Source: an uncultured Collinsella sp.
Lineage (GTDB): Bacteria; Actinomycetota; Coriobacteriia; Coriobacteriales; Coriobacteriaceae
Assembly: GCA_902493515.1 (NCBI GenBank)
Contig: CABUPE010000007.1
Coordinates: 11,686 to 75,685, forward strand
Direction of reading: 5' to 3'
Length of the DNA: 64,000 nt
Position 1 is the stretch's first letter; each line of letters begins with the position of its first letter. The notes under the pieces were generated by a model that was not told the origin of the DNA, made no database searches, and saw nothing but the letters and a program-made list of their open reading frames with translations. Below are positions 16,658 to 25,123 of the stretch, one piece after another. Position numbers and translations under genes: made by a program.

Positions 16658-18300
16658 TGACCCGGTTAGATAGCTGCTCGGTAACGGGCGGGGCGTGCGG
16701 CTCCGATGTGCCTGCGATTGAGGTGCGGGGCCTGAGCTTTACCTACCCCGGGGCTGAGGCGCCGGTGCTCGACGGGCTCGACTGGTCTGTTCCCCAAGGT
16801 GCGTTTGCACTGCTGGTGGGTGGTACTGGGTCGGGTAAGTCAACGCTGCTCTCACTGCTCAAGCCCGAGATTTCGCCGACGGGCGAATGCACTGGCGAGC
16901 TGCGCGTGCTGGGCGAGAGCGTCGCCGGTATGGACGTCCGGGCGTCTGCGGAGCGCGTGGGCTATGTGTTTCAGGATCCCGAGAACCAGATCGTGTGCGA
17001 GACCGTGTGGCACGAGATGGCGTTTGGTCTGGAAAACTTGGGGCTAGCGCGCGACGAGATACGCCGCCGCGTGGCCGAGACCAGCTATTTCTTTGGGCTG
17101 GAGGACTGGCTCCACCGCGATACCGATACGCTTTCGGGTGGACGCAAGCAGCTGCTGTCGCTTGCTGCCGTCCTGGCGCTGCGTCCGCGCGTGCTGCTAC
17201 TCGACGAGCCCACGTCCCAACTCGATCCCGTTGCCGAGAAAAACTTCCTGCATGCGCTGTTTCGCGTGAACCGCGAGCTGGGCTGTACGGTTGTTGTGGC
17301 GACGCACCAGCCGCGCCCGATGCTCGAGTATGCGACGTGCGCGTACCGAATTGAAGACGGTCGCGTGTGCGAGGTCGCTGACATTGCCTCCTTGGGGCAT
17401 CGTGAAGGGCTGGTTTCTGGCGAGGTGCCAGGGTGGGGTGCCTCGCGGCGTGCAAAAAACGGAGTTTTCAGCAGCGTCAGCGGCCAGCTGGGCTCTTTGG
17501 ACCCGCGCGCAGGCGCTCCGGGTGCAAAAAAGGGACTGAAATCGGACAAATCGGGTGAATCTGAGGTACAAATTCTGTCGCAGAACGACTCAGGGGTGCC
17601 AGCGCGTGCCGGTGGAGGCAGAATACTCCAAAAAATGCACGCCGGGTCGGCTACCACCCTGTCGGAAGGCTGGTTTCGCTACGACCGTGTGTCCGGTTGG
17701 GTGCTGCGCGGGCTCGATGTGACGTTTTCTGCCGGTGCGGTGCATGCGATTGTGGGCGGTAACGGCTGCGGCAAGTCGACGATGCTTTCGGTGCTGGCCA
17801 AGACCGCCAAGCTGCAGCGTGGGCGCATGGTGCGCGGGGCGGCTTCGGCGGCGCTGCTGCCGCAGAACCCCAAGGCCCTGCTGGTCGCCGAGACAGTGCA
17901 CGACGAGCTGATGGAATGGGCTTCGACCTGCGGATATGACGAGGCTGTGGCGCGGGAGCGTGCAGCGCAGCTGGGATTGGACGGCCTGGATGCGCGCCAT
18001 CCGTACGATCTTTCGGGCGGTCAGCGCCAGCTGCTTGCGTTGGCAAAGCTGCTGCTGATTGGCCCCGAGCTGCTATTGCTCGATGAGCCCACCAAGGGTT
18101 TGGACCTGGCCAGCCGCCGCATCATCGCTCACGCCCTGCGTGACCATGCGAATGCCGGCGGTACCGTCATCATGGCCACGCACGACCTGGACTTCACCGA
18201 GCAGGTTGCCGACGACATTGCCATGATGTTCGACGGCGAAATTGCCTGCATGGAGCCGCCGGCGGATTTCTTTGCCGACAACGTGTTTTATAGGGCGTGA
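16657..18300 (+). CDS. ECF transporter ATPase, fused A1-A2 (two ABC domains)
   Basis: A 547-residue protein with two complete ABC ATPase domains, replacing the usual separate EcfA1 and EcfA2. Domain 1 (about 20-250) has Walker A GGTGSGKST, Q-loop FQDPENQIVCETV, signature LSGGRKQ and Walker B LLLDEPTSQLD. Domain 2 (about 332-547) has GGNGCGKST, PQNPKALLVAETV, LSGGQRQ and LLLLDEPTKGLD. The linker at about 255-330 is Gly/Ala/Ser/Lys-rich, unlike an ABC domain, and its DNA looks different from the flanks. It lies between the T and S components. Confidence 0.92.
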   Translation: MTRLDSCSVTGGACGSDVPAIEVRGLSFTYPGAEAPVLDGLDWSVPQGAFALLVGGTGSGKSTLLSLLKPEISPTGECTGELRVLGESVAGMDVRASAERVGYVFQDPENQIVCETVWHEMAFGLENLGLARDEIRRRVAETSYFFGLEDWLHRDTDTLSGGRKQLLSLAAVLALRPRVLLLDEPTSQLDPVAEKNFLHALFRVNRELGCTVVVATHQPRPMLEYATCAYRIEDGRVCEVADIASLGHREGLVSGEVPGWGASRRAKNGVFSSVSGQLGSLDPRAGAPGAKKGLKSDKSGESEVQILSQNDSGVPARAGGGRILQKMHAGSATTLSEGWFRYDRVSGWVLRGLDVTFSAGAVHAIVGGNGCGKSTMLSVLAKTAKLQRGRMVRGAASAALLPQNPKALLVAETVHDELMEWASTCGYDEAVARERAAQLGLDGLDARHPYDLSGGQRQLLALAKLLLIGPELLLLDEPTKGLDLASRRIIAHALRDHANAGGTVIMATHDLDFTEQVADDIAMMFDGEIACMEPPADFFADNVFYRA

Positions 18301-18304
18301 TGGA

Positions 18305-19018
18305 ATGGCGGATTATCGCGGCTTGCGCCTGCTTACAAAACTGGAGATTCCGCTGTTGTTGGCGGTGCCGGTGGTAATGGCCGCCGCATTGCTGGCGGGC
18401 ATTGAACAGGCAGCGCTTGCCATGCTTGTTGTGGTGGCGCTCGTGCTCGCGCTGTTCTTTGCGGGCTACGAGGCGTCGCGACCGGGCCTGCGCCAGATTA
18501 TGCCTACGCTGGTGTTGGCGGCGCTGGCCGCGGCGGGCCGCATCTTGTTCGGCCCCATTCCCGACTTTAAACCCGTGAGTGCCATCGCCATTATCGCCGG
18601 GGCGACGCTCGGTCGGCGTAACGGCTTTATGGTCGGCGCGCTGGCGGCGCTGACCAGCAATTTCTTTTTTGGACAGGGCATGTGGACGCCATGGCAGATG
18701 TATGCCTGGGGTCTGGTGGGCTACGTCGGCGGTGCGCTGGCGCATGCCAGTGCGTTTGACCGTGCGGATGGAACCGTGCGCATGCCGGCGCTGATGGCGT
18801 ACGGCTTTGCCTCGGGTCTGCTGTACGGCGTGGTGATCAACGCGTACGACATTATCGGTTTTGTTCAGCCGCTTACGTGGGCGGGTGCCGTGGCGCGTCT
18901 TGCCACGGCGGTGCCGTTTGATATCACGCACGGACTCGCGACCTGCGTGTTTTTGGCCGCCCTGTACAAGCCCTGGTGTCGCCGCATCAACCGAGTCGTC
19001 GTGAAATACGGGCTGTAG
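18305..19018 (+). CDS. ECF transporter substrate-specificity (S) component
   Basis: A 237-residue membrane protein with about six hydrophobic segments, of the general ECF S-component family. Seen are LLLAVPVVMAAALLAG, AIAIIAGATLGRRNGFMVGA and the loop FFFGQGMWTPWQMYAWGL, typical of the ECF_trnsprt-type S proteins. The ligand (a vitamin, cobalamin-like compound or other) cannot be read from sequence. The start at 18305 is 4 nt after the ATPase stop. This completes a dedicated (group I) ECF cassette. Confidence 0.8.
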   Translation: MADYRGLRLLTKLEIPLLLAVPVVMAAALLAGIEQAALAMLVVVALVLALFFAGYEASRPGLRQIMPTLVLAALAAAGRILFGPIPDFKPVSAIAIIAGATLGRRNGFMVGALAALTSNFFFGQGMWTPWQMYAWGLVGYVGGALAHASAFDRADGTVRMPALMAYGFASGLLYGVVINAYDIIGFVQPLTWAGAVARLATAVPFDITHGLATCVFLAALYKPWCRRINRVVVKYGL

Positions 19019-19058
19019 GGCCGGTTGCGCCGGGGCGGGAATCAATACTGTCGAAGTA

Positions 19059-19224
19059 CCATTCCAAAACTATGCCGGTTTACGGGGCCAGATTGGCACA
19101 GGCAGACCATACCGGCTTTTTTCGAAATAGAGCAAGCCGTTTACCTGCGGTTTTAGTATTTCGGAATTGCGTATGGTTGGGGGTTTGCGATTCAGCCCCG
19201 TAAACCGGCATAGTTTTGGAATGG
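19059..19224 (-). repeat. Large hairpin repeat, type A, copy A1
   Basis: Perfect 30-bp inverted repeat: arms 19059-19088 and 19195-19224. The shared 152-nt element (19066-19217) has arms containing CTATGCCGGTTTACGGGG. The inside, read on the minus strand, has AACCATAC, then AAAACCGCAGGTA (19142-19154 region), then GTATGG. Other copies: 34335-34486 and 42779-42930. No ORF. Confidence 0.85.
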
Positions 19225-19265
19225 CCGGCTTATATGACGGGCATCGTGGCCCTCAAGAGCCAAAT

Positions 19266-19305
19266 TGATCCGTTTTCTTCCGTCTCCAGACGTCCCCGGG
19301 GAATC
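19266..19305 (-). repeat. Linker motif C, copy C1a
   Basis: On the minus strand it reads about CCCCGGGGACGTCTGGAGAC followed by GGAAGAAAACGGATCAA. It is the same motif as GGGGACGGAGGAAAACGGAT elsewhere but with about 10 extra nt. It lies between A1 and B1. Confidence 0.6.
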
Positions 19306-19320
19306 AGCTGAACCCGCCCG

Positions 19321-19478
19321 CCACGGAATCGGCCCATCTACTACGTTTGGCCCGACACCCCCAAGCACAACCGCGTTTTATGAAAAACCGCAGGCTTTCT
19401 ACCTGCGGTTTTCTTTTTGCGCTGTTCGCTGTGGTTGAGGGTAGTGGCTTAAACGTAGTAGATGGGCCAGTTTCGTGG
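19321..19478 (-). repeat. Large hairpin repeat, type B, copy B1
   Basis: 158-nt element; 28-nt arms (19321-19348 and 19451-19478) pair with three mismatches, and the inner 18 bp (GGCCCATCTACTACGTTT) are perfect. On the minus strand AAAACCGCAGGTAGA lies 66 nt from the element start, with its own hairpin. Other copies: 34582-34739 and 42527-42684. Confidence 0.85.
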
Positions 19479-19514
19479 CAAGCGGGCGGCGTGGATGCCC
19501 TCGCGAGGTGAAAA

Positions 19515-19552
19515 AAATGATCCTTTTCCTCCGTCCCCAGGGGGTCAGTTGG
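19515..19552 (-). repeat. Linker motif C, copy C1b
   Basis: Minus strand: CTGGGGACGGAGGAAAAGGA then TCATTTTTTT. It lies between B1 and the end of xth. Confidence 0.65.
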
Positions 19553-19553
19553 G

Positions 19554-20372
19554 CTAGAGCTCTAGGGTGAGGGTGACGGGGCAGTGGTCACTGCCAAAGA
19601 TGTCGCCGCGGATGCCGGCGTCGCGCACATTGCCGGCGATTGCGTCGCTCACCAGGAAGTAATCAATGCGCCAGCCGGCGTTGTTCTTGCGGGCATTAAA
19701 GCGGTAGCTCCACCAGCTGTAGACGCCCTCGACGTCGGGGTTTGCCGCGCGCCAGGTATCGGTAAAACCGGCGTCGAGCAGCTCGGTAAACTTACCGCGC
19801 TCCTCGTCCGAAAATCCTGCGTTGCCGCGGTTGGACTTGGGGTTCTTAAGGTCGATTTCCTCGTGCGCCACGTTAAAGTCGCCGCAGGTCACCACAGGCT
19901 TGCCGGTCTCGTGCTCAAGCGCGCTCAAAAAGCCGCGATAGGCATCGTCCCAGGCCATGCGCACATCGATGCGCGCGAGCTCATTTTGGGCGTTGGGCGT
20001 ATAGACGTCGACAAACCAAAACTTGTCGAACTCGAGCGCGCAGACGCGGCCCTCGGTCGCGGCCTGCGCCACGAGCTCTGCCGTCTCGCCCTCGCTAGCG
20101 TAGGGTAGCAGCGCATCGGCGTGCAGTGTGCGCAGCGGTTCCTGGCGGCTAAAGACCGCAGTGCCCGAATAGCCTTTGCGCTCGGCGTAGCTCCAGGTTT
20201 GGTGATAGCCGGGCAGGTCGATATCAGCCTGCCCCTCCTGCAGCTTGGTCTCCTGCAGCGCCAGGATATCGACATTGAGCTCCTGCGCGATTTGAATGAA
20301 GCTTGGGTCCTTTTTGAGCACGGCGCGCAGGCCGTTGACGTTCCACGAGGCGAAAGTGTAAGTCTGAGGCAT
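19554..20372 (-). CDS. xth: Exodeoxyribonuclease III
   Basis: A 272-residue ExoIII/AP endonuclease of the EEP superfamily, for base-excision repair. Conserved features are the N-terminal FASWNVNGLRAVL, the metal-binding LALQETKLQEGQADI, catalytic GDFNVAHEEIDL and the C-terminal IFGSDHCPVTLTL, with Trp/Tyr-rich YSWWSYR before it. Length is typical. It is divergent from the sirtuin gene and convergent with the ECF operon across the repeat region 19019-19553. Confidence 0.95.
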   Translation of the reverse strand: MPQTYTFASWNVNGLRAVLKKDPSFIQIAQELNVDILALQETKLQEGQADIDLPGYHQTWSYAERKGYSGTAVFSRQEPLRTLHADALLPYASEGETAELVAQAATEGRVCALEFDKFWFVDVYTPNAQNELARIDVRMAWDDAYRGFLSALEHETGKPVVTCGDFNVAHEEIDLKNPKSNRGNAGFSDEERGKFTELLDAGFTDTWRAANPDVEGVYSWWSYRFNARKNNAGWRIDYFLVSDAIAGNVRDAGIRGDIFGSDHCPVTLTLEL

Positions 20373-20507
20373 GGTGTCCTTTCGACGGGGTTGGCAGGCT
20401 TAAGATTAGCGCAACAGGGGCGGGGTGGGCTCCGCGCGTGCTGGCTCAAAGGCCGCATGCCGGGATGTCGCCCGACGCTGCCCGACCAACAAGGACGGAG
20501 GACTCAT

Positions 20508-21260
20508 ATGACGCAGGCGATATCGGACCCCAAGCAGGCCTCCGCCGCACTGGCGGAGCTGTTCGGTACCCACAAGCGTGTGGTGTTCTTTGGCGGCGCC
20601 GGCGTTTCCACGGCGAGCGGCATCCCCGATTTCCGCAGCGTGGACGGCCTGTATCACCAGCAGTTTGCCTATCCGCCCGAGACTATGCTCTCGCATAGCT
20701 TTTTCGAGGCGCATCCGGCCGAGTTCTTCGACTTTTACCGCACCAAGATGATCGCGCTTGGCGCCAAGCCCAACCGCTGCCACACCAAGCTGGCTGAGCT
20801 GGAGCGCGCCGGCAAGCTAAATGCCGTGGTGACGCAAAATATCGATGGCCTGCATCAGATGGCCGGCTCGCAGCGCGTGTTCGAGCTGCACGGATCGGTC
20901 CATCGCAACATTTGCCAGTCGTGCGGCGCGGTCTATAGCGCCGAGTGGATTTGCTCGCGCGAGCACGAGGACGCCGCGGGCGTACCCGTGTGTCCTGCGT
21001 GCGGTGGGCGCATCAAGCCCGATGTGGTGCTCTACGAGGAGCCGCTCGACGAGCATGTGCTGGCCGGCGCCGTTGCCGCCATCGCCGCGGCCGATGCCCT
21101 CATTGTGGGCGGGACCTCGCTCGTGGTGTATCCGGCGGCGGGCCTTACGCGTTACTTTACCGGCGATACGCTGGCCATTTGCAATCTTGCTCCCACCGAT
21201 CAGGATGCAAATGCCGACCTGCTGATTTCTTGCGACATCGCGGCCGCGTTTGCGTTCTAG
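20508..21260 (+). CDS. NAD-dependent protein deacylase, Sir2 family
   Basis: A 250-residue sirtuin that removes acyl groups from lysines using NAD+. Visible: Rossmann motif FFGGAGVSTASGIPDFRS, catalytic region TQNIDGLHQMAGS and ELHGSVH (active-site histidine), and a zinc module CQSCG with CPACGG. The C-terminal part has GGTSLVVYPAAGL and an NAD-binding ICNLAPTDQD. The start at ATG 20508 is set by GGACGGAGGA upstream; the open frame reaches back to 20121 but overlaps xth. Confidence 0.93.
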   Translation: MTQAISDPKQASAALAELFGTHKRVVFFGGAGVSTASGIPDFRSVDGLYHQQFAYPPETMLSHSFFEAHPAEFFDFYRTKMIALGAKPNRCHTKLAELERAGKLNAVVTQNIDGLHQMAGSQRVFELHGSVHRNICQSCGAVYSAEWICSREHEDAAGVPVCPACGGRIKPDVVLYEEPLDEHVLAGAVAAIAAADALIVGGTSLVVYPAAGLTRYFTGDTLAICNLAPTDQDANADLLISCDIAAAFAF

Positions 21261-21274
21261 CCCGTGTGCGCGGA

Positions 21275-21280
21275 TACAAT
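21275..21280 (+). promoter_or_regulatory. Candidate -10 box for folP-folK
   Basis: TACAAT 75 nt upstream of the ATG at 21355; no good -35 box is seen. It is inferred only from position and match to the consensus. Confidence 0.35.
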
Positions 21281-21354
21281 AGAAAGACTGATTGCAAAGC
21301 GACCCCGCCGTCTGCGCCCGAGCGCGGCGGCGCGGGCATTTGAGGAGGATGTTC

Positions 21355-23097
21355 ATGGCGAACGACAGCAAGACATGGCGGTGCGGAAAGTACGAGCTCA
21401 GCTTTGACCGTCCGCGCATCATGGGCGTCCTCAACGTGACGCCCGATTCGTTTAGCGATGGCGGGGAGCACTTCGACCCCGATGCCGCCATCGAGTACGG
21501 CCTGGCGATGCTCGACGCCGGCGCCGACATCATCGACGTGGGCGGCGAGTCCACGCGCCCTGGTTTTACCCCGGTCAATCCCGATGAGGAAGCGCGCCGC
21601 GTGCTGCCCGTGGTGCGCGCGCTGGCCAAGGAGGGCGCCATCGTCTCGATCGACACGCGTCATGTGGCGGTTGCCAAGGCAGCCGTGCGCTGCGGCGCCT
21701 CGATCGTCAACGACGTGACCGGCTTCACCGATCCCAAGATGGTCGAGTTTGTTAAGACGAGCACCTGCGGCGTCATCGTGATGCACGCCGGCGAGGTCGC
21801 CGCACCCGCCCGCACGCACGCGACGGTGCAGCTCGATACCTCGGCTGCGGCGTTTGTTGCCGAGAAGGCGCGCGAAGCGGCTGCCGAGGCCGCGCGCGAG
21901 GCCGAGAAGCCGGCCCGTCGCCGTCGTGGCAAGTTGCTGGGCGAGCCTAAGCCGGAGGCCAAGCTTCCGGGCGGCGTGGTGCAGCCCTCGTTGCCGTTTG
22001 GCGATCCGGAGCCCGCGCCGGAGCCTTCAAGCGAGCAGGAGACGCCGGCCGCCGAGCAGGCTACTGCCGCCGAGACCGTTGCGCCCGCGCCCGAGGCCGC
22101 GTCCGCAGCCACCGAGGCCGCATCGGAGCCCAATGACCGCCTGGCCGCCATGATGCGCCGCAGCGCCCGCCGCGAGGAAGCCTACGTGCCCACCTCGCAG
22201 CTCCGCCGCTTCACCCTGCCCGATTCGGCGCCCATCATGCGCCGCGTCATGGGCTTTCTGTCCGACCAGGCCCGCACGCTCATCCATGCCGGCGTGTCGC
22301 GCGACCGCATCTGCATCGATCCTGGCCCGGGCTTTGGTAAGTCGGCTAACGAGGACATCGTCATCCAGCGCGAGACTGCCAAGATGGCGTCACTGGGCTA
22401 TCCGCTCATGTGCGCCGTGTCGCGCAAGCGCTTTGTGGGCGCCGTCTCGGGCGTGACCGAGGCCGCCGAGCGCGATGCCGCTACGTTTGGCGTGTGCCTG
22501 GGCGCCATCCAGGCCGGCGCCAACATCGTGCGCGTGCACGACGCCGCGGGTTTTGCGCAGTTCCTGAACGGTTACTGGGCGGTTGCCAAGCCGCAGCCGC
22601 GCCGCGCGTTTGTGGCCGTGGGCTCCAACCTGGGGCATCGCTGCGACAACATCCGCGCCGCACGCGAGATGATCGCCGAGATTCCACTCACCTGCGTGTC
22701 TAACTCCTCCAAGATTTACGAGAGCGAGCCTGCCTACGAGACGCGCCAGGACGCGTTTGCCAACGCCGTCATCGAGATCAAGACCGAGCTGGCGCCGTTG
22801 GTGCTGCTCGACGAGCTTATGAAGATCGAGGCTGAGCTGGGGCGCGACCGCTCCAAAAAGGCCAAGGCCAACGGCCCGCGCACCATCGACCTGGACCTGC
22901 TGTGGATGGACGGCGAGACCCACGGCGGCAAAAAGCTGCGCCTGCCGCATCCGCTGATCGGCGAACGCGACTTTGTGCTGGTGCCGCTCGAGGACCTGAT
23001 GCACGACCCGGCGCGGTTCTTCCGCTACAACGGTGTCGAGGTCAAGGAGCCCGAGGACCGCGTGGGCCATATCGTGGGCGAATTGGGGCGTATGTAG
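21355..23097 (+). CDS. folKP: Dihydropteroate synthase - HPPK fusion with large insertion
   Basis: A 580-residue bifunctional folate enzyme. Residues about 20-405 are DHPS (MGVLNVTPDSFSDGG, ESTRPGF, DPGPGFGKSANEDI, VSRKRFVGAVSG); residues about 415-570 are HPPK (FVAVGSNLGHRCDN, ESEPAYET, GPRTIDLDLLWMDG, LPHPLIGERDFVLVPL). Between the VIVMHAGE strand and the VMGFLSDQ helix there is an insertion of about 140 residues, rich in Ala, Glu, Pro and Arg, where other DHPS proteins have a short loop. The frame is continuous through it. RBS GAGGAGG supports ATG 21355 over ATG 21349. The next gene starts at the base after the stop. Confidence 0.92.
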   Translation: MANDSKTWRCGKYELSFDRPRIMGVLNVTPDSFSDGGEHFDPDAAIEYGLAMLDAGADIIDVGGESTRPGFTPVNPDEEARRVLPVVRALAKEGAIVSIDTRHVAVAKAAVRCGASIVNDVTGFTDPKMVEFVKTSTCGVIVMHAGEVAAPARTHATVQLDTSAAAFVAEKAREAAAEAAREAEKPARRRRGKLLGEPKPEAKLPGGVVQPSLPFGDPEPAPEPSSEQETPAAEQATAAETVAPAPEAASAATEAASEPNDRLAAMMRRSARREEAYVPTSQLRRFTLPDSAPIMRRVMGFLSDQARTLIHAGVSRDRICIDPGPGFGKSANEDIVIQRETAKMASLGYPLMCAVSRKRFVGAVSGVTEAAERDAATFGVCLGAIQAGANIVRVHDAAGFAQFLNGYWAVAKPQPRRAFVAVGSNLGHRCDNIRAAREMIAEIPLTCVSNSSKIYESEPAYETRQDAFANAVIEIKTELAPLVLLDELMKIEAELGRDRSKKAKANGPRTIDLDLLWMDGETHGGKKLRLPHPLIGERDFVLVPLEDLMHDPARFFRYNGVEVKEPEDRVGHIVGELGRM

Positions 23098-23799
23098 ATG
23101 ATCGAGATGAATGCTGTTGCCGCCGGTACCGAGCTTGACGCCGCGCGTGACGCGGGCCGCGAGGGTGCGTCCGCGGGCTGGTGCGCATGGAGCGCGGGCG
23201 ATGCCTCGCTGACGTTTTCGCTGGTCGTGCGTCCGGATGTGAACATGCATGCCTTCCACGGCCTGCCGTTTGTGGCTGCGATGGGCATGATGGACGCGCT
23301 CGTGGGCACGGCTTCGACGCCGGGGTTGGGCCTTGCCGGTAAGGTGGGTATCCAGTGGCCGAGCGATATCGTGTGCGGTGCGCCTGCGTTTGAGACGTCG
23401 CTCGCGCGTGTTGCCGTGAACGGCGGCGCCGGTGCTGCGGGCATGTTCGGTGCCGTGACGGTGGATATTGAGCGTTCGGCGTTGAGCGAGCTCGGTGTGG
23501 ATGTGGCTGACGAAGCGCTGGTCGAGGCGCTGGCCGCCGCCATGCTGGCCCGCGTGGACGCCTGGGCGGTTGTTGCCAACACGCCGCAAGGCGCCGCAGG
23601 GCCGCTGGCTCCCGTGCTGGGCGAGTATTTCGACATGGTGCCGCTGCTCGGTCGCCAAGTTGCGGCGGTGTCGCCCAACGGCTTGCCGCTTGCGGTCGGT
23701 GTGTTTGCGGGCCTGGACATCTGGGGCCGCGCGACCATCAAGACCGATGCCGGCGAGCAAGAGTTTCCGCCCGAGGCCGTGCGCATTCGCGGACTGTAA
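23098..23799 (+). CDS. Degenerate biotin-protein-ligase-like protein
   Basis: A 233-residue protein resembling the catalytic domain of biotin-[acetyl-CoA-carboxylase] ligase: SLTFSLVVRPDV, KVGIQWPSDIV (for the usual xKWPNDV) and the C-terminal small domain GRATIKTDAGEQEFPPEAVRIRGL. The N-terminal part of the domain is missing, and the GRGRRGR biotinyl-AMP loop is replaced by RDAGREGASAGW. It may be an inactive or altered ligase. It abuts folKP and has no HTH domain. The assignment rests on a few motifs only. Confidence 0.5.
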   Translation: MIEMNAVAAGTELDAARDAGREGASAGWCAWSAGDASLTFSLVVRPDVNMHAFHGLPFVAAMGMMDALVGTASTPGLGLAGKVGIQWPSDIVCGAPAFETSLARVAVNGGAGAAGMFGAVTVDIERSALSELGVDVADEALVEALAAAMLARVDAWAVVANTPQGAAGPLAPVLGEYFDMVPLLGRQVAAVSPNGLPLAVGVFAGLDIWGRATIKTDAGEQEFPPEAVRIRGL

Positions 23800-23895
23800 C
23801 GCGAGGCACTTGCGCTCAAAGATGACGATGACAACGAAGCCCTCTTCGGCCTGTGCCGGGGAGGGCTTTGCGTGACTGCGGGGTAGCACCTCGGA

Positions 23896-23938
23896 CCTAT
23901 TCCTCAAAACTGAAAATTTTTCGATTTTGAGGAATAGG
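23896..23938. repeat. Perfect 14-bp palindrome
   Basis: CCTATTCCTCAAAA (23896-23909) and TTTTGAGGAATAGG (23925-23938) flank an A/T-rich 15-nt loop. It sits between convergent genes and may terminate transcription in both directions. It is unlike the other repeat families here. Confidence 0.6.
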
Positions 23939-23987
23939 GCCGATGCGTTGCCTAGTTCGCCGCTCGTGCTCGACTTAAGCCCCTGCT

Positions 23988-24761
23988 CTATCCCAGCTTC
24001 TGCATGCGGCGGTAGATTTCGCAGATGCCCTTAATGGTGAGCTGTCCGTCGACCACGTCGAAGGCGTCGGTCGAATCGGCGACGATGCTGGCGAGACCGC
24101 CCGTGGCGATAACGGTGGCATCGTCGCGGCCCAGCTCGCGCTTCATGCGAGCGACCAGGCCTTCGGCCATGGCGGCGGTGCCCATCACGGCGCCGACCTT
24201 GATGCATTCCTCGGTGTCGCGGCCGATGGCGTGCTCGGGCGCCTCGAGCGGCACGCTGGCGAGCTTGGCGGCACGGGCGGCAAGTGCGTCCATGGAGATA
24301 CGGATGCCCGGCGCGATCGCTCCGCCAATGTAATAGCCGTCCTCATCGATGACGTCGATATTGGTCGCGGTGCCAAAGTCCACCACGATCGCCGGGGCGC
24401 CGTAGAAAGTTTCGGCTGCAACGGCGTTGGCGATGCGGTCGGCACCCACAGCCTGAGGGCGCGCCGCGCGCAGTTTGGTCACCGCGGCCGTCTGCGGCCC
24501 GATAACGATGGTGTCTGCCGCGATGCGGTCGGCCACGGTGTGCCACTCGCGCGAGAGCTGCGGCACCACGCCGGCGAAGGCGATCGCGTCGACCGCGTCG
24601 AGCGAGAGGTCGTACATCTTAAAGAAGCCCATCAGGCGCACATGGATTTCGTCGGCGGTATAGGAGCGGTCGGTGGGCATGCGCCACGACTGCACCAGCT
24701 CGTTTCCGTCAAACAGGCCCATGGCCGTCTGCGTGTTTCCCATATCGATAGCGAGCAGCAT
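23988..24761 (-). CDS. coaX: Type III pantothenate kinase
   Basis: A 257-residue CoaX that phosphorylates pantothenate in the first step of CoA synthesis. ASKHA-fold motifs: LLAIDMGNTQTAMGLFDG (phosphate 1), the pantothenate-site GADRIANAVAA and VVDFGTATNIDVID (phosphate 2), then GGAIAPGIRISMDAL and ATGGLASIV. The start at 24761 follows GGGAG; the frame extends 7 codons further without need. It is monocistronic on the minus strand. Confidence 0.93.
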   Translation of the reverse strand: MLLAIDMGNTQTAMGLFDGNELVQSWRMPTDRSYTADEIHVRLMGFFKMYDLSLDAVDAIAFAGVVPQLSREWHTVADRIAADTIVIGPQTAAVTKLRAARPQAVGADRIANAVAAETFYGAPAIVVDFGTATNIDVIDEDGYYIGGAIAPGIRISMDALAARAAKLASVPLEAPEHAIGRDTEECIKVGAVMGTAAMAEGLVARMKRELGRDDATVIATGGLASIVADSTDAFDVVDGQLTIKGICEIYRRMQKLG

Positions 24762-24797
24762 GTCTACTCCCGGTGTTGGCATAAAAGGACGCGCACC

Positions 24798-24803
24798 ATT
24801 GTA
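24798..24803 (-). promoter_or_regulatory. Candidate -10 box for coaX
   Basis: TACAAT on the minus strand, 37-42 nt before the coaX start codon. No clear -35 box. Low-confidence inference. Confidence 0.3.
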
Positions 24804-24957
24804 TACGCGCCGTCGGCAGCGCTAGGCTGTGATTCGTTCACGGCGATATGGGCTGAGGGTTTTAAATATGAAGGAATTATGCTCTACGAGATTTTCCTTG
24901 CCGTTTACCGAACTCCCACGTAATATTCTTTCTTGCGCACATGAAGCGCCCAGACAT

Positions 24958-25034
24958 TGCGGGGTGGAGCAGTCTGGTAGCTCGCCGGGCTCATAACCCG
25001 GAGGTCGTAGGTTCAAATCCTGCCCCCGCGACCA
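24958..25034 (+). tRNA. Initiator tRNA-fMet (anticodon CAT)
   Basis: A 77-nt cloverleaf with encoded CCA. The acceptor is TGCGGGG with CCCCGCG, D-stem GAGC/GCTC, anticodon stem CCGGG/CCCGG around CTCATAA, and T-arm GTAGG/CCTGC with TTCAAAT. The three G-C pairs next to the anticodon loop and the weak U-G first acceptor pair mark an initiator rather than elongator tRNA-Met. Confidence 0.93.
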
Positions 25035-25043
25035 AGAACTTGC

Positions 25044-25074
25044 AGCTCGTCGGCCTAGCCGGCGAGCTTTTTTG
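25044..25074 (+). terminator. Terminator after tRNA-fMet
   Basis: AGCTCGTCGG pairs with CCGGCGAGCT (one wobble) around CCTAG, followed by a run of T. Confidence 0.75.
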
Positions 25075-25123
25075 TTATTTCGGGACCGTGTTTTCGATCC
25101 AATTCTCGGCCTCTCAAACAAAA

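Noticed and set aside
21811..22230. Frameshift or foreign gene inside folP
   Set aside because: Reading frame and codon usage continue smoothly and catalytic motifs resume after it, so it is treated as an in-frame insertion.
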